64,000 bases of DNA from Pseudoscleropodium purum (lineage: Eukaryota; Streptophyta; Bryopsida; Hypnales; Brachytheciaceae). Below the pieces are notes generated by a model. That model was not told the origin of the DNA. It saw only the letters and a program-made list of their open reading frames with translations, and searched no databases. Below are positions 1 to 12,605 of this stretch, piece by piece. Made by a program: the position numbers and the translations under genes. Within the stretch, counting starts at the first letter, position 1, and every line of letters begins with the position of its first letter. The stretch spans positions 20,589,611-20,653,610 of the forward strand of contig OZ017801.1 of NCBI GenBank assembly GCA_963969395.1. Reading direction: 5' to 3'.

Positions 1-1379
1 ACTTTCCAAAAAAAAATAGAAGTTTTGGATAAGACATGTAATTACTATGAATTTTGGAAGTGGAAGTTTGGCTCCCTAGGTCATTGAAGTTGTCAAATAA
101 CTTGGTCTTGGTACTGAAATCTTGAGAATTGGTAGTCAACCAATTGTAGTTAACTAAGTATGGGAATGGCATAATTGCACTTTAGGGAGACATTATCAAT
201 AGAAGTCTATTTGTCAAGAATGGGTTTATTGATAGTTTGGGATGATTTCACCTTCTATACTATAGCTTAGCACCCTAAAGAGTTTTACTTGTGTATGATC
301 ACCCAAATTATCTAGTGGTTTTGTATGATAAATTGATCCTTTTTAGTTTCTTTGATTGTTGGTAGGTTTTCATTGTTTCATGACAATAAAAAGTTTTCTC
401 CCCTTCATCCCATTTCACAAATCCTTTCAATTTGTAGTGTTGAAAGTATAATTAAGGATTTAGAAATGATTTTTAAATGCTTGTTATAATCATATAATTC
501 TATAGTGAATGTTTGATGTGTCCCTTAATTGCAAAACAAGTGGACATAGCTATTAATTAATTGCAATTAAGTAAAGATTAGAAAATAGGAAGTTGGAATA
601 GATACAAAGTGCCTCACATAAGGAAAGATAGGCTTTATAGAAAAAGAAGACTTCCTATGTAACTACCTTGCCCACTTCTTGTATTTAGATCTACACAAGA
701 ATGGCTTGGAATTCAATAGATCCAATAAAAAATTTAATATCTTTTAGTCTTCAACTCTAGCAGCTTCAAATTGCTATTACTGAAAATTCAACTTTCAGAA
801 TTTTTTTAATCTGTAACAAGTATGATAAACTACACTTCTTGTGCTTCATTTTATTAGTTGATGGCAATAACAAAAGGAATCATTTACAACCCTAAAATGA
901 GGTCTAAAGTAAATGAGACAAGTAATCTGGGACAAATGAAAAAAACTAAAGGGACCAGTAAAATGGCACACGAGGGAGTAAGGCTTTTTTTTTCAAAATT
1001 AACTTGGAAAGGATTTCATTCTTGATAAATGTCATAAATTAGAAAAATAAGCTATGAAAGATTCCAGGCGTTGTTGTCAACGTACCAAGGTATAAAAGAA
1101 CTCAACTCCAAGAAAATGCTCCCGCAAAAGAGCTTGAAGTGAGCATGTTGTTAGATGCAAAGTATGCAAACTCTGAAGAAAGGCTACAGAATGAAGCAAC
1201 TCACTGAGGCAATTTTTATATACCGGTCATCTATAATGACGTGATGTACACAATCTCACAGAACTTACAAAGCAGCTACCCCACTATTGTCTTGGCTGCT
1301 GAGTTTGAGAAATCTTGGGGGTGATTATAACAACACCACGATTCCTCTTTCGCAAAGCAGGGTTGAAACAGCACATCAT
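1..1379. other. 3' flank of glyoxalase gene, no gene seen
   Basis: This is AT-rich sequence downstream of the glyoxalase stop codon. The part nearest 1379 should include the 3' UTR of that minus-strand gene. I see no open frame with recognisable protein similarity, no RNA gene and no clear transposon structure. Confidence 0.6.
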
Positions 1380-4300
1380 TTATTCCAGCTCCTTAGCGAA
1401 GTCAAGATTGTCGACGAAAACCTGAAAGTCAATCCCAGATCAAAAACTGACATTAGGAGTCCAAAACATTCTCAAGTAGTAGTGGCTTCAGGAGCTCTCA
1501 CTGTTTCAAATTGAGCTCAGCTTTTCAAAACAAGGTGCCAGAGATTCTTTTCCTGCCAATTAAGAGGGTGGGTACTCAACACCAGTTCTCTACAAAATGT
1601 AGCTACAAAAACAAGAAAAATTAACAACAAATTCCAATAATTTCCGAGGTTGAATAGACCGAGGATAGAGGCTGTCACGTACTGATTTCCAGCCATCAGG
1701 ATCTAGGACAGCTGTGATTTTGGTGTTGAGGCCGGGAAGAGGGCCGGGCTCACGAACAATTTTCCCTCCGAAAGTACTGACGGCCTCTGCAGTCTTGTAA
1801 ACATCATCCGTACCTACAGCAATCTAGAATCACAAAGAACGTGCTTCACGTAAGAATATTATAAGGTTTCCCCCCTCCAGCTCCTCTAAGAATAGACTAG
1901 CTGCAATTTTACAAGCCTTGACAACAGAACTGACAAATAGTGAGGCGATTTCAAAGGGTTATACCTGACCATAGCCATTTCCCTTAGTGTATTCTGTTAT
2001 ACCGTAGTTATATGTCAACTCCAAGACAGTGGTCTTCATTTCATCATCACCGTAGCCCAACATTGCAAGTGTGTACTGTGACAAGGACCAATCCAGAACC
2101 ATCAGAAAAAGAGTGGATGAAATCGACACTCAAAGAACACAACAAGATGTAGTAAAGACTTGAAAGATTGTACAAGCAGAGTTCTCTGTAATATAGAATG
2201 TCGTCCTTTACCTTCTGACCGGGAACATCCCTTCTGCGCAATTCCTTCATCCCGAAGGCCTAGACAGATTGAGAACCCAACCTTATAAGTACGAAAGAAG
2301 AGTCAAAAGCAGAAAACAACAAATACTTCGAGATAAAACCCTCGAAAGCAAGCAAACAGTTGGTCAGTGAAATATACATCACTAGTGCCAAATACCCCAA
2401 AAGTATTCAAGACACATTCAACTATGCGAATTGTAACGCCACTTAAGCCAATTGTACCGAAAATCTTGCCAATTATAATGCATTTCTAACAGAAACCCTG
2501 CCACTTGTAATGAGATTAAGTTTCTAGAATATCTTAGGGGTAAAACTGACAATGGGGAACTTGTCAAAATTCAATGCTGGAATTAGCACCTTCTCATAAA
2601 ACTGAACTGCTCGATCAAGATCTCCAACACGAAGCATGACCTGGCAAAAAGGCTCAGGTGTTGCGGGCCTCTGAATAAGCTCAAACTTGTAACCATCAGG
2701 GTCTTCAACAAAAGCAATAATTGACTTCCCTCCTTTTACAGGTCCAGGTTCTCTTGCGACCTTTCCACCCTTTGCCTTGACAAGATCAACCACCTTCTGA
2801 ACCTGCAATATTATTAAGGAACTTTATAATCAGAGCCCGACAAGAGGAGAAATTTATCTAAATGAGCAGAAATGTACATCACCTCCACACAAAGATAGTA
2901 TGCTAAAAGTAGGAAATCCACTTCTTAACGAAGTTAATATTCAATTATGATAACTTTCAATACATATTTCCATCATTCAGAAACGTAGGCAAAGATTTCT
3001 TCTTCCTATTAGTATGTTTTGTTTTGCCTTCCTAGAAGCTTACTACATGATTTAGTTCAACTCCTAAAGATATGGAAGCAGCCACTATTGGCCGTTTGAA
3101 CACTTAGGATTATAGTTATAGGAACTTCACTTCTACATATGAATTACCTACTTTTATAATTTCAACCATATCATGCTTGCAGTGATAACCCAGCGCTCAA
3201 GTAATCAAAGCTGTTTTAACCAGGATAATCAAGACCATACATGAAATATAAAAGGTTCGACTTACATCCTCAACGGCAATGCCGAAGTGGCCAAACCCTG
3301 TGCCAATATCATACTTATCCACTCCATAATCTGTTCAAATTGAAGGGAGATCCGGTTAGAGACAATCGTTGATGTGAAACCGAGCGCACCAGTAGTAAAG
3401 TGGCAGCAAACTGCAAAACACATCAATGCAGGGCCTATAGGGCATTTTCAAGATTCAAACCAACATCCACTACAGTAGTTGAATCAATATAAATAAATAG
3501 GAAAACTCCAACTCGAGGTATTCAAGAAAGCCTAACTGAATTAAACCTTCCAAATTGTAGTGCCATTTACGGCAGGTTGTAATCTAAAAATTGCCAATTG
3601 TAATGCGACTAAGAATTTTAGGATACCTCTGCAAGTGGATTGTCTAGGAGTGGTTTAATGACACTTTGTGACCATCTTCACAAATCTTACAGAAAAGAAG
3701 CGCTATTTTACATATAAAAAGCTTGTCGGAAACTACAGTATGCTGTATCCTAAATATCACACATCAGATAGAATGATTACGCACTGTATGTTAACTCCAC
3801 CACAAAATTGCTGTCTTCGGGACCGTATCCCAGGAATGCGTTTGTGTACTTCTCTTCAGTAATGTCCCTTTTCCTCAAAAGCTTCATCCCCAAGCACTCA
3901 GTGTAAAACCTATACATACATTGAGCAAAGCCAATGAAAAGAATGCCACACTTCGAGTAATTCGAACAAAAGCAATGCTAAAAATACCAACATTTAAAAC
4001 ACTCAATTCAGGAGAGAAGGTGAAAAAAAGCGCACTGTACTTGATGGTTTTGTCAAGATCGCCAACCCGATACACAACATGAAGCAAGCGGCGATTATCC
4101 TTCTTAGCGAATTCCAAAACGCCATTCTCCTCAGATGAAGCAGCTCTTGCAATATTGCCTAAACCTCTAGCTTGTAACACTTCAGTTAAACCGGAAAAAC
4201 CTGATATTTGCCTACCTGCAAAAAACTCATGACGATCAACATCAGTACAATGTGTGGATTCAGCTTACGATTGAAATGCACAAGAAATCATGCAGTTTTC

Positions 4301-5919
4301 ACCAACTCAAGATACTTCCCCCAAAAAACATTCTTGAAAAGTTTAAAACAAGATCGTTGTCCCGTTCATAGCACTAAAGAGCTGAAAACACATCAGTACC
4401 CGAAACTCCCTAACCATACAATGCGCAAGGTTCAACGATATGGAAAATATCTAGTTGTTGCAGAACTGGATCCTACCCAGTCCTAAGAAAATTGAGCTCA
4501 GCAACACTCAGTAGGTAGCGTAATTAACGAGGGAATTATAAGCTCAGACCAGACAAAAGGTCCACGGGCAAAAAAGAGAATGATGCGCCAGCCATGGCCA
4601 GCAGATTTATCAGCCTCCTTTGCACGGGATTCACTGGTGGCTGACTTGACGACGCCTGTACTGGCCAAGTCCGCCCATACTTCAATTGGTCCCTATTTCC
4701 ACCATCTACAATCTCCCACCCAAGTCCCCCGCTTCAATTCTGGGTTACAAAAAGAAAATACACGGGCAAATGCAAGAACATTGTCATGAACTTCGCAAAT
4801 AGACTACCATCTTTAGCCTAAGATGTATAAAAAATACTACACTGATTGACTACAGAAATACAAACATTAATAGACCACAATAAATCTGCAGAACCCTTGG
4901 CAGACGCTGTTCACCTAAATATGGGAAGTAGATTTACGAGTGCTGCAGAGAGGACACTCGTGAGTAAATGGATAATTTCATTTACACATTAGAACCGTTA
5001 GGGATCTGATTGACTGATACCTGTTACCAACAGCAACTCATCTCTTCCAATGTGGTTGGATTTATAAGCAAGCTGGATGTAAGAATGAATTGGCTAAATT
5101 TCTATGGCCACTCATCTTGAATGAAAATGCGATTGTATTCCGTCACTTCCAGTGCTCTACAACCTCCCATTCTAAAATCGCATAGGAAATCTAAACATTC
5201 AGTGATAAATATTTTATCTCACGAGAGTTTGCCTATTGTTCTGAAAGATCTCTCCAGTGAGCTCGATTGAGAGATATCCCAAAGAAAGCACACTCCTACA
5301 TACAGGCTCGAATGCTTGAAGTGATCTATAGAATATCCTCTAACTTCTGGTTTCTACACGTAACATTACCATTACATTAGCTACTGGAGAAAGAATTGAA
5401 GTGCACAAGCGGAAGAAGCTTCAAATACTATTCATAGCTCTCCTCCCATTACAACAATGTGCACTCCAATGTATGTAATTGCAAAGACTCATTCACAGCA
5501 CGAAACGAGTAACGAGACTTGGAAACAAACAGCATTTACTCTAGACAGCCATCACGCTCCCTCCAAGTCCTCCGCATACATCACAATTGAAGAACCAAGC
5601 CAAGCCAAGCCAAAATACAGCCAAGAACAAAAAGAACAGAAAGAACTCAAAACTCAAAACTCCACAAAATCCCAACCAAGCGAGATTAATTCAAAGTACA
5701 CACACCATAGCCCGTCAATCACAGATTCCAAAGCACGGACGCAGACTCACAAATGAGAGGAAGCGCGCAACCGAGGAGCGTCGACGAAGGCAAGCGAGCT
5801 CCAAGACTAGCTACAACACTACCCTGGCGAAGTGCAGCACGAGAAACAGAGGGGGATGCAGCAGGGGAAGGGACACTAATTAGGGTTTTCGCCATAGCTA
5901 CCGCCATCGTCATGGCCAT
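1380..5919 (-). CDS. GLX1: Chloroplast-type lactoylglutathione lyase (glyoxalase I), two-domain
   Basis: The enzyme isomerises the hemithioacetal of methylglyoxal and glutathione to S-lactoylglutathione, the first step of methylglyoxal detoxification. Nine exons, read right to left: 5751-5919, 4041-4215, 3785-3909, 3266-3330, 2590-2802, 2212-2259, 1965-2075, 1683-1823, 1380-1421. All junctions are GT-AG with compatible phase. The CDS is 1089 nt, giving 362 aa. Residues 1-60 are rich in Ala, Ser and Val and look like a transit peptide (inference). Two tandem glyoxalase domains follow, both with the RVGDLD and ELTYNYG motifs. The N-domain keeps the metal ligands known from the family: H102 (LLHVVYRVGD), E153, H171 (GFGHFGIAV) and E219 (KFELI). 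The C-domain has Gln at the first His position (FCQVMLRVGD), as is usual for plant fused forms, so only the first site is probably catalytic. The last exon encodes VFVDNLDFAKELE. The start is the first ATG in an otherwise ATG-free open frame. Confidence 0.95.
5018..5345 (+). repeat. Dispersed repeat family, copy 1 (glyoxalase intron 1)
   Basis: Begins with a conserved block containing TGTTACCAACAGCAACTC and ends near a GAAGTGA block. The same two blocks in the same order and orientation occur at 7361-7660 and 59493-59790. The interior is diverged. It lies in the first intron of the glyoxalase gene (4216-5750). The class is unknown; a short non-autonomous element is likely. Confidence 0.6.
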
Positions 5920-6554
5920 AGCAAATCCAACCAAAACCAGCCAAACCCAACACTCCTCTTGCACAAAACCACAAGAACGAAGCAAAGAGACGCGCTTCTC
6001 ACTTCGGGAAACAAATTGCACCAAATCAGACGCCCGCAATTAGTGGGGTTTGTGTTCTTCTTTGCATTTTGCCACCTCGACCTCTTCACGATAAGGCTCG
6101 ACCTTGTTCGAAATTTCGGAGCGACGACATTCGTCCATAGCCAAAAGCTTCGTTGTGAATAATGCATGCAGTGGTAAGATTTCATGTTCAGTTGTGTCCA
6201 GCATGCAATCTACAACTTTTTCAGTGTCACCCGGTCACAGTTCCAAGTCAGTCGATCCCCACCACCAGTTTCCGTCCCTCATCCATTCGCAACTGACTGA
6301 ACCCGCTTCCTTCCTTTGCCTTTATCTCCCTTTTCCAGGGCTTCTCTTGTGCTCTGCACACAAGAGCACACACCCCTTTCCTCGCTGTCAAAATCACGGG
6401 CATCCTTCTTGGCATCACTGTCACTTCTTCTTGTCACCCAATTTCGAGTGTGTGTGTTTTAATCTTTAGTTCCATTCAATAGCTCACATTGTGTGCGCTC
6501 AGTGTTGAGCTTGAGGGGGTACAAGAACAAGAACAAGAACAAGAACAAGAAACA
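5920..6554. promoter_or_regulatory. Divergent promoter region between GLX1 and DUF4079 gene
   Basis: Only 635 bp separate the two divergently read start codons, so both 5' UTRs and promoters must lie here or overlap. I see no clear TATA box on either side. The segment just before the plus-strand start is a short hexamer repeat (6524-6552). Both flanking products have plastid-type N-termini, so shared regulation is plausible but not shown. Confidence 0.55.
6524..6552 (+). repeat. AAGAAC hexamer microsatellite in 5' leader
   Basis: About five units of a CAAGAA/AAGAAC hexamer end two bases before the predicted ATG at 6555. The tract is purine-rich with no upstream ATG inside it, so it probably lies in the transcribed leader. 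Confidence 0.7.
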
Positions 6555-9500
6555 ATGGCAGCGGCAGCAGCGGCCATGGCGGCCTCAGCTGGAATTAGTG
6601 CAGTTAGTGCAATTAGTGCTCCAATGTCTGCCACGACTTCCTCGCAATCGCACCTCGTGAAGGCCGCACCATCTTCTCTCTTGGTAAAATGAGGGTTCTC
6701 TTTTAGGAATGCGTGCATGGCGAGCTTACATTGGTTTTCTTACAGCCGTTTGTAGTTGTGTCGTTGCTACAGGGGTTGTTGCCACGTGTTGCTGAGAGTT
6801 ACTGCAATGCTTGAATTTTCTAGCTCTTTCTGATACAATTTCAGTAGATTTAAGTGCAATATTTCTTCACGATAGGCTTTGTGTTCCGTTTCGATCTGTG
6901 TCTGATGGGAGTTAGCGTTTGTTTGGGATCCACAGGTCACAGCTGCGGTAGGAAACCTGAGACCGAGTTTGCGTTCCTCTTTCACAAGGAGACACCGAGG
7001 AACCCAAACAAATGTAAGGCTTGTCAATACGCATGCGTCTTTATCAAAGTCCAGCAATAAGAATCTCGAGAACGACGATGTTCCTGAAATCCAAGTGGAG
7101 TCGAATAGTGTTGGGAGCTTCTTCTTGCAACGCGCCTTGCTTACTGCTACAGCGAGCTTGAGCCCTTTCCTCCTTACTGTCCAGGTTTCTTTGCAACTAC
7201 TGCTACTACCTCTATATTTTCAGGAATTTGTTTTTTTCATTGTGAATGCCATTGTTTTTGGCTGCGTTTGTGGTTGGGAAGTGTTGAGATTCATGCTTGG
7301 ATACGTGTGGGTAATGTAGAGGATGCCCTGGAGTATTAGAATCTTAATTCTATCTCCTTTAGCCTGACCCCTGTTACCAACAGCAACTCGTCTCTGTCAA
7401 TCAACACTTGGTTGGTCTTTAATTGGCAACCATTGGGTTTAAGAAACTATGACTTGGTAAAATTTGTCGATGGCCACGCATATTTGAATTGGAACCAGGG
7501 GTTGTCTACTCTCCCTTCAATATTGGTCTGCATAACTTCCCTGTGTTTGAATAATTGCATAAGAGATCATGTAAGACATTGAGTGAGAAAATCAAATCAA
7601 GTTGAACTCAAGAGAGTCTGGCTCTTGTAGCACCCGAAGTGATATCTCTGAAGCACGGGTTAAAATGCTTAGCCCTTAAAGGACCAAGATGTCCAATTTT
7701 GAGTCAGTTTGAGTAGGCCATCAGTAGTAGACTGTTTTTTTTGTTTCACTCTGGTTTCTTTTTTAACCAACATATGTAGTGCTCTTCACTGATTCTGGTG
7801 ACATAATATATGGCCTCATCTGCATCCTATAATTTTCACAATATGATCTATTGAATTGGCCCTTTTTAAACCTGGAATTCTTCGTCCTTTAGGGTTAAAT
7901 AGAAGGAAAGAGTGTCTTCAACCTTACTGATACCTATGAAACGGATGTTGAGCAGGATGCGTATGCGGCTGGTGGTGAGTATGGGATTCTGGAGGGCCGC
8001 ATTTTGTCCCTGCTGCACCCTGTGGTGATGCTGATCCTCTTCTTCTCTACCGGATATGCTGGATACCTTGGCTGGCAATGGCGCCGTGTTCGCACGGTTC
8101 AAGAGGAGATCAACACATTGAAGAAGCAGGTGCCGGTGGCAGCCGAGGGTCAAAGCATTGATTCACCGATTAATAATCAAATCAAAGAGCTCACAGAGGT
8201 ATAAATTTGCTGAGTTGCTATCTTGCCATGAACCACTAAAGGACCAACAAGCCTGAAGTAACCCAATGTAGGGTGACTTGTTCTTTTTAGCACTATTGAG
8301 TAGGTCATATGAAGATTTTCTTTTGTTCAATTTTGTTTATTTTTTGACCAATACGGCAATGATTTTCGTCGACTCTTGTGATTTAATATTTGTCCATAAT
8401 TTGAATATGTTCTTTACAATATGATCAATCGAATTGATCACTTTTAATCTATGAATCCTTGTATCCTTGTTCCATTTGGGGTTTAAAACCAATACACAAT
8501 AGGAGCTCCAGTATGAGAGTAGAAGAATGTTAACTTCGTAAAACTTAAGGTCAGAATGCCAGGCAATCAAGCAGAAGCCTGTCATGTTAGAACAATGTGA
8601 TGTGCATTCCGATTCTCAATGGAAAGGGCGCTAAAGAATGTACGTGATGCAGGTCAGGAAGGCTCTTGTGAAAGGAGGGTTTAAAGATCGTCACTTCAAC
8701 TGGGGTTCTATCTTGCTTGGCACTGGTGTTTCATTTTCAGTTTATGGGGCAACGAATACATACTTACGGACAGGGAAGCTCTTCCCAGGACCTCATCTTT
8801 ACGCCGGCATAGGTATGGTATTGCTTACACTGACTCTTTAATTTTCGTTTACATCTTATTCAACGTATTATTGTACCTTGTCTTCCACGTCTTTTAGCTT
8901 AGGGCCGCTTCAGATTGCACAGGTCGAAGCATAGAATATTGGAACCGAAATCATATCCAACTGGGGGTGAGATAACAGTCTTAGAATAGTCCTTTGCATT
9001 TGTGATGTATTTGAGGTAACAAGTGTCCAACCCACCTCCACGGGGTAGCTTCAGAACCTTGTTATCTCATATACTTTGCCATATGGAAGCCTTATAAGTG
9101 CCACCTCGTCATGTGCATCCTTGTTACTTGAACCAGTGCAATATTGATATTGAACTCAAAATGAGGTAGACTGAATTAAAAAAACATTTTTGCACCAATC
9201 AAGGTGTAGGATTTCTTGTGATCTCAAGCTCGATGCTTTGACTTGTGCAACCTTGAGTGGCCTTTAAGGTAGAGGTATCTAATTGCAACACAGACCTAAA
9301 TATGAGACCCTAAAATCTTGCACAATGAGCCCGTATTCAATTTGAGAATTCATGTACGCCTTTGACATGAAATCTTGTGCTCTTAGATTGTCCGCCTGAA
9401 AACTTGGAAGCATCACAACTTTTGCATAAAATATCCAAACAAGGCATACTTCGGTGCATTGGAAATCTTTTTGCAATTGCGAATAAGAATTGACTTAAAA

Positions 9501-9781
9501 TTTGGGTTTCTGGTATTTCAGACATATTATAGTCATCTGGGATGGTACTTATTTGATATCGTCGAATTGATATGCTCATGGCTGTTTGGATTTGAACCGC
9601 AGGAATCACGGTACTTTGGGCTCTTGCGGCATCACTCGTGCCTCTCATGCAGAAAGGAAACGACACGGCGAGAAGTCTACACATCGCCTTGAACACTATC
9701 AATCTGCTGCTCTTCGTGTGGCAGATTCCAACCGGATGGGAGATCGTCTTGAAAGTCCTTGAGTTTACGAAATTCCCTTGA
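6555..9781 (+). CDS. DUF4079 family plastid membrane protein
   Basis: Five exons: 6555-6683, 6936-7184, about 7911-8198, 8653-8812, 9603-9781, giving about 334 aa. The first ~110 residues are Ala/Ser/Thr/Arg-rich and low in acidic residues, like a transit peptide. The DUF4079 core follows: YGILEGRILSLLHPVVM, then AGYLGWQWRRVRT, a short charged helix with KKQ, DRHFNWGSILLG, RTGKLFPGPHLYAGIG, and a C-terminus ending VLEFTKFP. About four hydrophobic segments fit an integral membrane protein. The family is conserved in plants and cyanobacteria; its biochemical role is not known to me. All junctions are phase-consistent, but the acceptor of exon 3 is weak. An AG at 7910 fits the phase, whereas AGs at 7902 and 7905 do not, so the exon 2/3 junction is provisional. 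It is transcribed divergently from the glyoxalase gene. Confidence 0.88.
7361..7660 (+). repeat. Dispersed repeat family, copy 2 (DUF4079 intron 2)
   Basis: Contains the conserved start block CTGTTACCAACAGCAACTCG and, about 260 bp later, the ACCCGAAGTGATATCTCT end block shared with the copies at 5018-5345 and 59493-59790. Same orientation in all three. Confidence 0.65.
7676..7893 (+). repeat. Paired intronic repeat, copy A (3' end of intron 2)
   Basis: Starts with AAAGGACCAA, continues through TTGAGTAGG and a T-rich tract, and ends with an ACAATATGATC...GAATTG...CTT block. The same order of blocks recurs at 8237-8475 in the next intron, so the two introns flanking exon 3 carry related sequence. 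Confidence 0.6.
8237..8475 (+). repeat. Paired intronic repeat, copy B (intron 3)
   Basis: Diverged second copy of the 7676-7893 sequence. Shared blocks include AAAGGACCAA, TTGAGTAGG, a TTTTTTGACCAA stretch and ACAATATGATC followed by GAATTG. Orientation is the same as copy A. Confidence 0.6.
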
Positions 9782-11323
9782 AGATGCACCTACATTCAGA
9801 GCCACCGTGCCAGATTATGCAGGTTTCCATTGAAGCATTCATGTAAAACTGTTGTACCACTATTTTTGAATAACAGCATGCCCCTAGTTCGGCAGAATAT
9901 TTTGATGAGTCCATGACTACATTCATTTGAGCTGGGGCTGTAAGTGAACCCGAAATGAGCTAATTCTGGATTCTTAGGAGACCATATTTTGAAAAGCCTC
10001 TTACAGTGGAGTCACTTCAATGAGATTCCACAGTGGTGTACTGTAGTCTGCAGTATTCGTTGTCTGTAGCTTAGTTTCATATTCAGCAAATATCTGCAAT
10101 TTCGTTTGAATTCTATTCATTGTTCATCTGTATTAGAGTATTTTCAATGAGAACCTCTGTACAGATAGGTGAAACTTTTGTTTGCCGATAGGAGAAGATA
10201 TTTTGCCAATTCCAGTAGATGTCTCGGACCTTAGCCAATTTTTCTGCCTTAATCGAAATGTCGTGTTCCCAGATTTTTCATATCACTAACCGTAAGAATC
10301 AAACACATTTAGGCTTTGCATTTGTGATTGAAGCTCCTCCGAAATGTATTATTTGAATAAAAATCAGATGAGGGAAACCAGAGCAGTAAATAGGATTGAA
10401 GGTAGCCTTTTAAAATCTTTGAATGTCCTTGCAGTACATTTGTCATGAAAACATTCACCGCACAACATGTGATGAGCCCAAAGAATCCTGCAAATCCTTC
10501 CCTACTTTTGAAGACTATAATCTCATCTTTAACCTTCAAGGGACCAAAGACTAGGGGCTTAAAAATGACCAATCTGGTAGATCATAAATTGACAAGTTGA
10601 AAGTTAAAAATGAAACTAAATTTCATCTCACAAGAATTCATTAAGAACATTAGTAAACATGATTGGATGAAACAATGTCCTCAAAAAAAAGATAGCAAAC
10701 ATACAAGGTCCAATTTGAGGTTGGTTGATAAAAGATATAAATATCTTGTAAAGGATTTTTCACCACTATTATAACACATTAACATGTAATATATCCAACC
10801 TACAATTGCACAACTATACATGTTAGAACTTATTCCTTCTTTTTTTGGAATTTGAAAACTATCCTTGAAGATCTCCTTTCCATTCCATCCTACCACTTGA
10901 ATGCACAAAGACCACTCAGTACTCATTTCAAACATTTATAGAATCATGCAAACCACCAAGGAAGATGAATTGATAATCTCACTTCCAATTTGTTCCAATT
11001 GAACAATTAATACTACCACCATGTATCTCCAACCAACCACCTATCTAACTATGATGTTGAAGGCCTACACATGCATGATAATCACATCCAACTATATCTC
11101 CTTTCTTCCTAAATTACAAAAGATGACAAGATTTATGGTAGAATGTGCTTGAAGGGGACAACTGGACAAGGCCTTTTATCCAAATTATAATACCTATTCT
11201 AGTATAATCAATAGATGCAAATTAGGAAATTCAAATTTGTAATAAAAAAACCTATACATAGTAACTTGCAATGGATATTGATAATTGATCAAATATCATC
11301 TTCAAAAATAATTAATTAAACAA
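9782..11323. other. Intergenic, no gene seen
   Basis: This region includes the 3' UTR of the DUF4079 gene near 9782 and then AT-rich unique-looking sequence. The short open frames here show no recognisable domain or splice context. Confidence 0.5.
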
Positions 11324-12605
11324 TCATAAAGTAGGAAATTTGAAAAATATACTAATTTTGTGAAAACTAGGCCTATGTGAAGGATTGGGATCCCAACAAG
11401 AAGTTATCATGACTTTGATATCAAAGTCCAAATTATGGGGCAACTCAGATTGTGCTCCATTAAGAATGGCATTACACAATCTATGGTTGTTTGAAAAGCC
11501 TTCAAATGGTGTGAGACCTATGACGATTTCATAACATGTCATAACAAAGCTATAGACATTTACCTTCTCATTGAACTCCAACTTATCCCTAAGAGTCCCA
11601 TTCTTTAATTGTAAAAAATATTTCAAATGCTCTCCACCACACCATTCCCACCACATCCATTGAACACTTCCAATCGGCAATATATAGGTCAATCAATTCA
11701 TAATCATTAGATGATACAATATTATACTTCTTGTAATTGCAAACCAATAAATTTGAGGATTTCAAATCTCTATATGTAATCCCCTTTTTGCGCAAATATG
11801 ACATATCTTGGACAATCCAATATATGAAGTGCTTAGCTTGAGGAAGAGTAAAGGTAGACCTTGTGACATTCTTGTGTTCCATGTGGAGATCAATAAGACT
11901 TCAAAGATCTCCCCAATACCTCAACATGACAATCCCAATTTGCTCCTCTGCATAGCAAGCTCCTTCACTAGCACCCCATACAAAGGCAATAATATACCTT
12001 GAAAATCCAAGCTTCCAACTCCATAAGGCCATTGGCGTTGAAGGTCGTCAAGAGCACAATCACCCTTCATTAACTTCCCCACAAATTCACGCCCTCTTGT
12101 CCAAAGGCCCTTTGTCCCATGCAAATGTGACTTGAGATTCATATATACTTGCTTGAGCACCCTCTCCAAGATTTCTCCCCAACACCACATTTGTAGCTTT
12201 GTTGCAAAAAGGTCCCCAATGTGCATCATTTTGGAGATTCTCAAAGTATTGACGGTGATCCACACCTAACTGTTCATTGCTTGATGCTCTTTGAGAACGG
12301 TTCAATTCTCTCCAATGCACTTTGGAGTGTGCCATCCGAAATTCAAGCTCAGTCTCAAACTCACTCCTCCTAGCCATTATACTTTCAATCCATACGGAAT
12401 AGAACTTTGAACAAGATGTGTTAGGCACTGATGTTGCAAAAGTGAACACTTTGTCTATACCATTGGTATTGACTTCTTTGGCATTGTGATTCTCCACAAA
12501 TTTAGATGCATCATTCAATATTGTTTTGGAATCTCCTTGGCCTACACCCTGGATCTTGAAACAAACATTCCCCATGCAAAATGTGACTTGTGTCCTTGCA
12601 CACAA
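11324..12605 (-). pseudogene. Decayed TKL-type protein kinase pseudogene
   Basis: Pieces of one kinase read across several frames on the minus strand. In order they are an N-terminal region starting MGNVCFKIQG, a glycine-loop-like LGRNLGEGAQASIYES near 12150, a catalytic-loop-like ITYRDLKSSNLLV near 11775, IADWKCSMDVVG in place of the DFG region, and a C-lobe with NVYSFVMTCYEIVIG and CWDPNPSHRPSF near 11400. Reading frame changes are needed near 12110 and 11620. An in-frame TGA lies about 10 codons before MEHKNVTRS near 11895. The HRD histidine is Tyr and the DFG motif is lost, so it would be inactive even if repaired. The C-lobe resembles plant tyrosine-kinase-like kinases; the exact subfamily is not determined. 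Confidence 0.8.

Noticed and set aside
3250..3265. GGTTCGA considered as a tRNA T-loop
   Set aside because: No A box, no acceptor-stem pairing, and it lies directly beside the donor of a glyoxalase exon.
5587..6043. Plus-strand open frames over the glyoxalase first exon
   Set aside because: They are antisense to the transit-peptide exon, which joins in phase to the rest of the glyoxalase gene.
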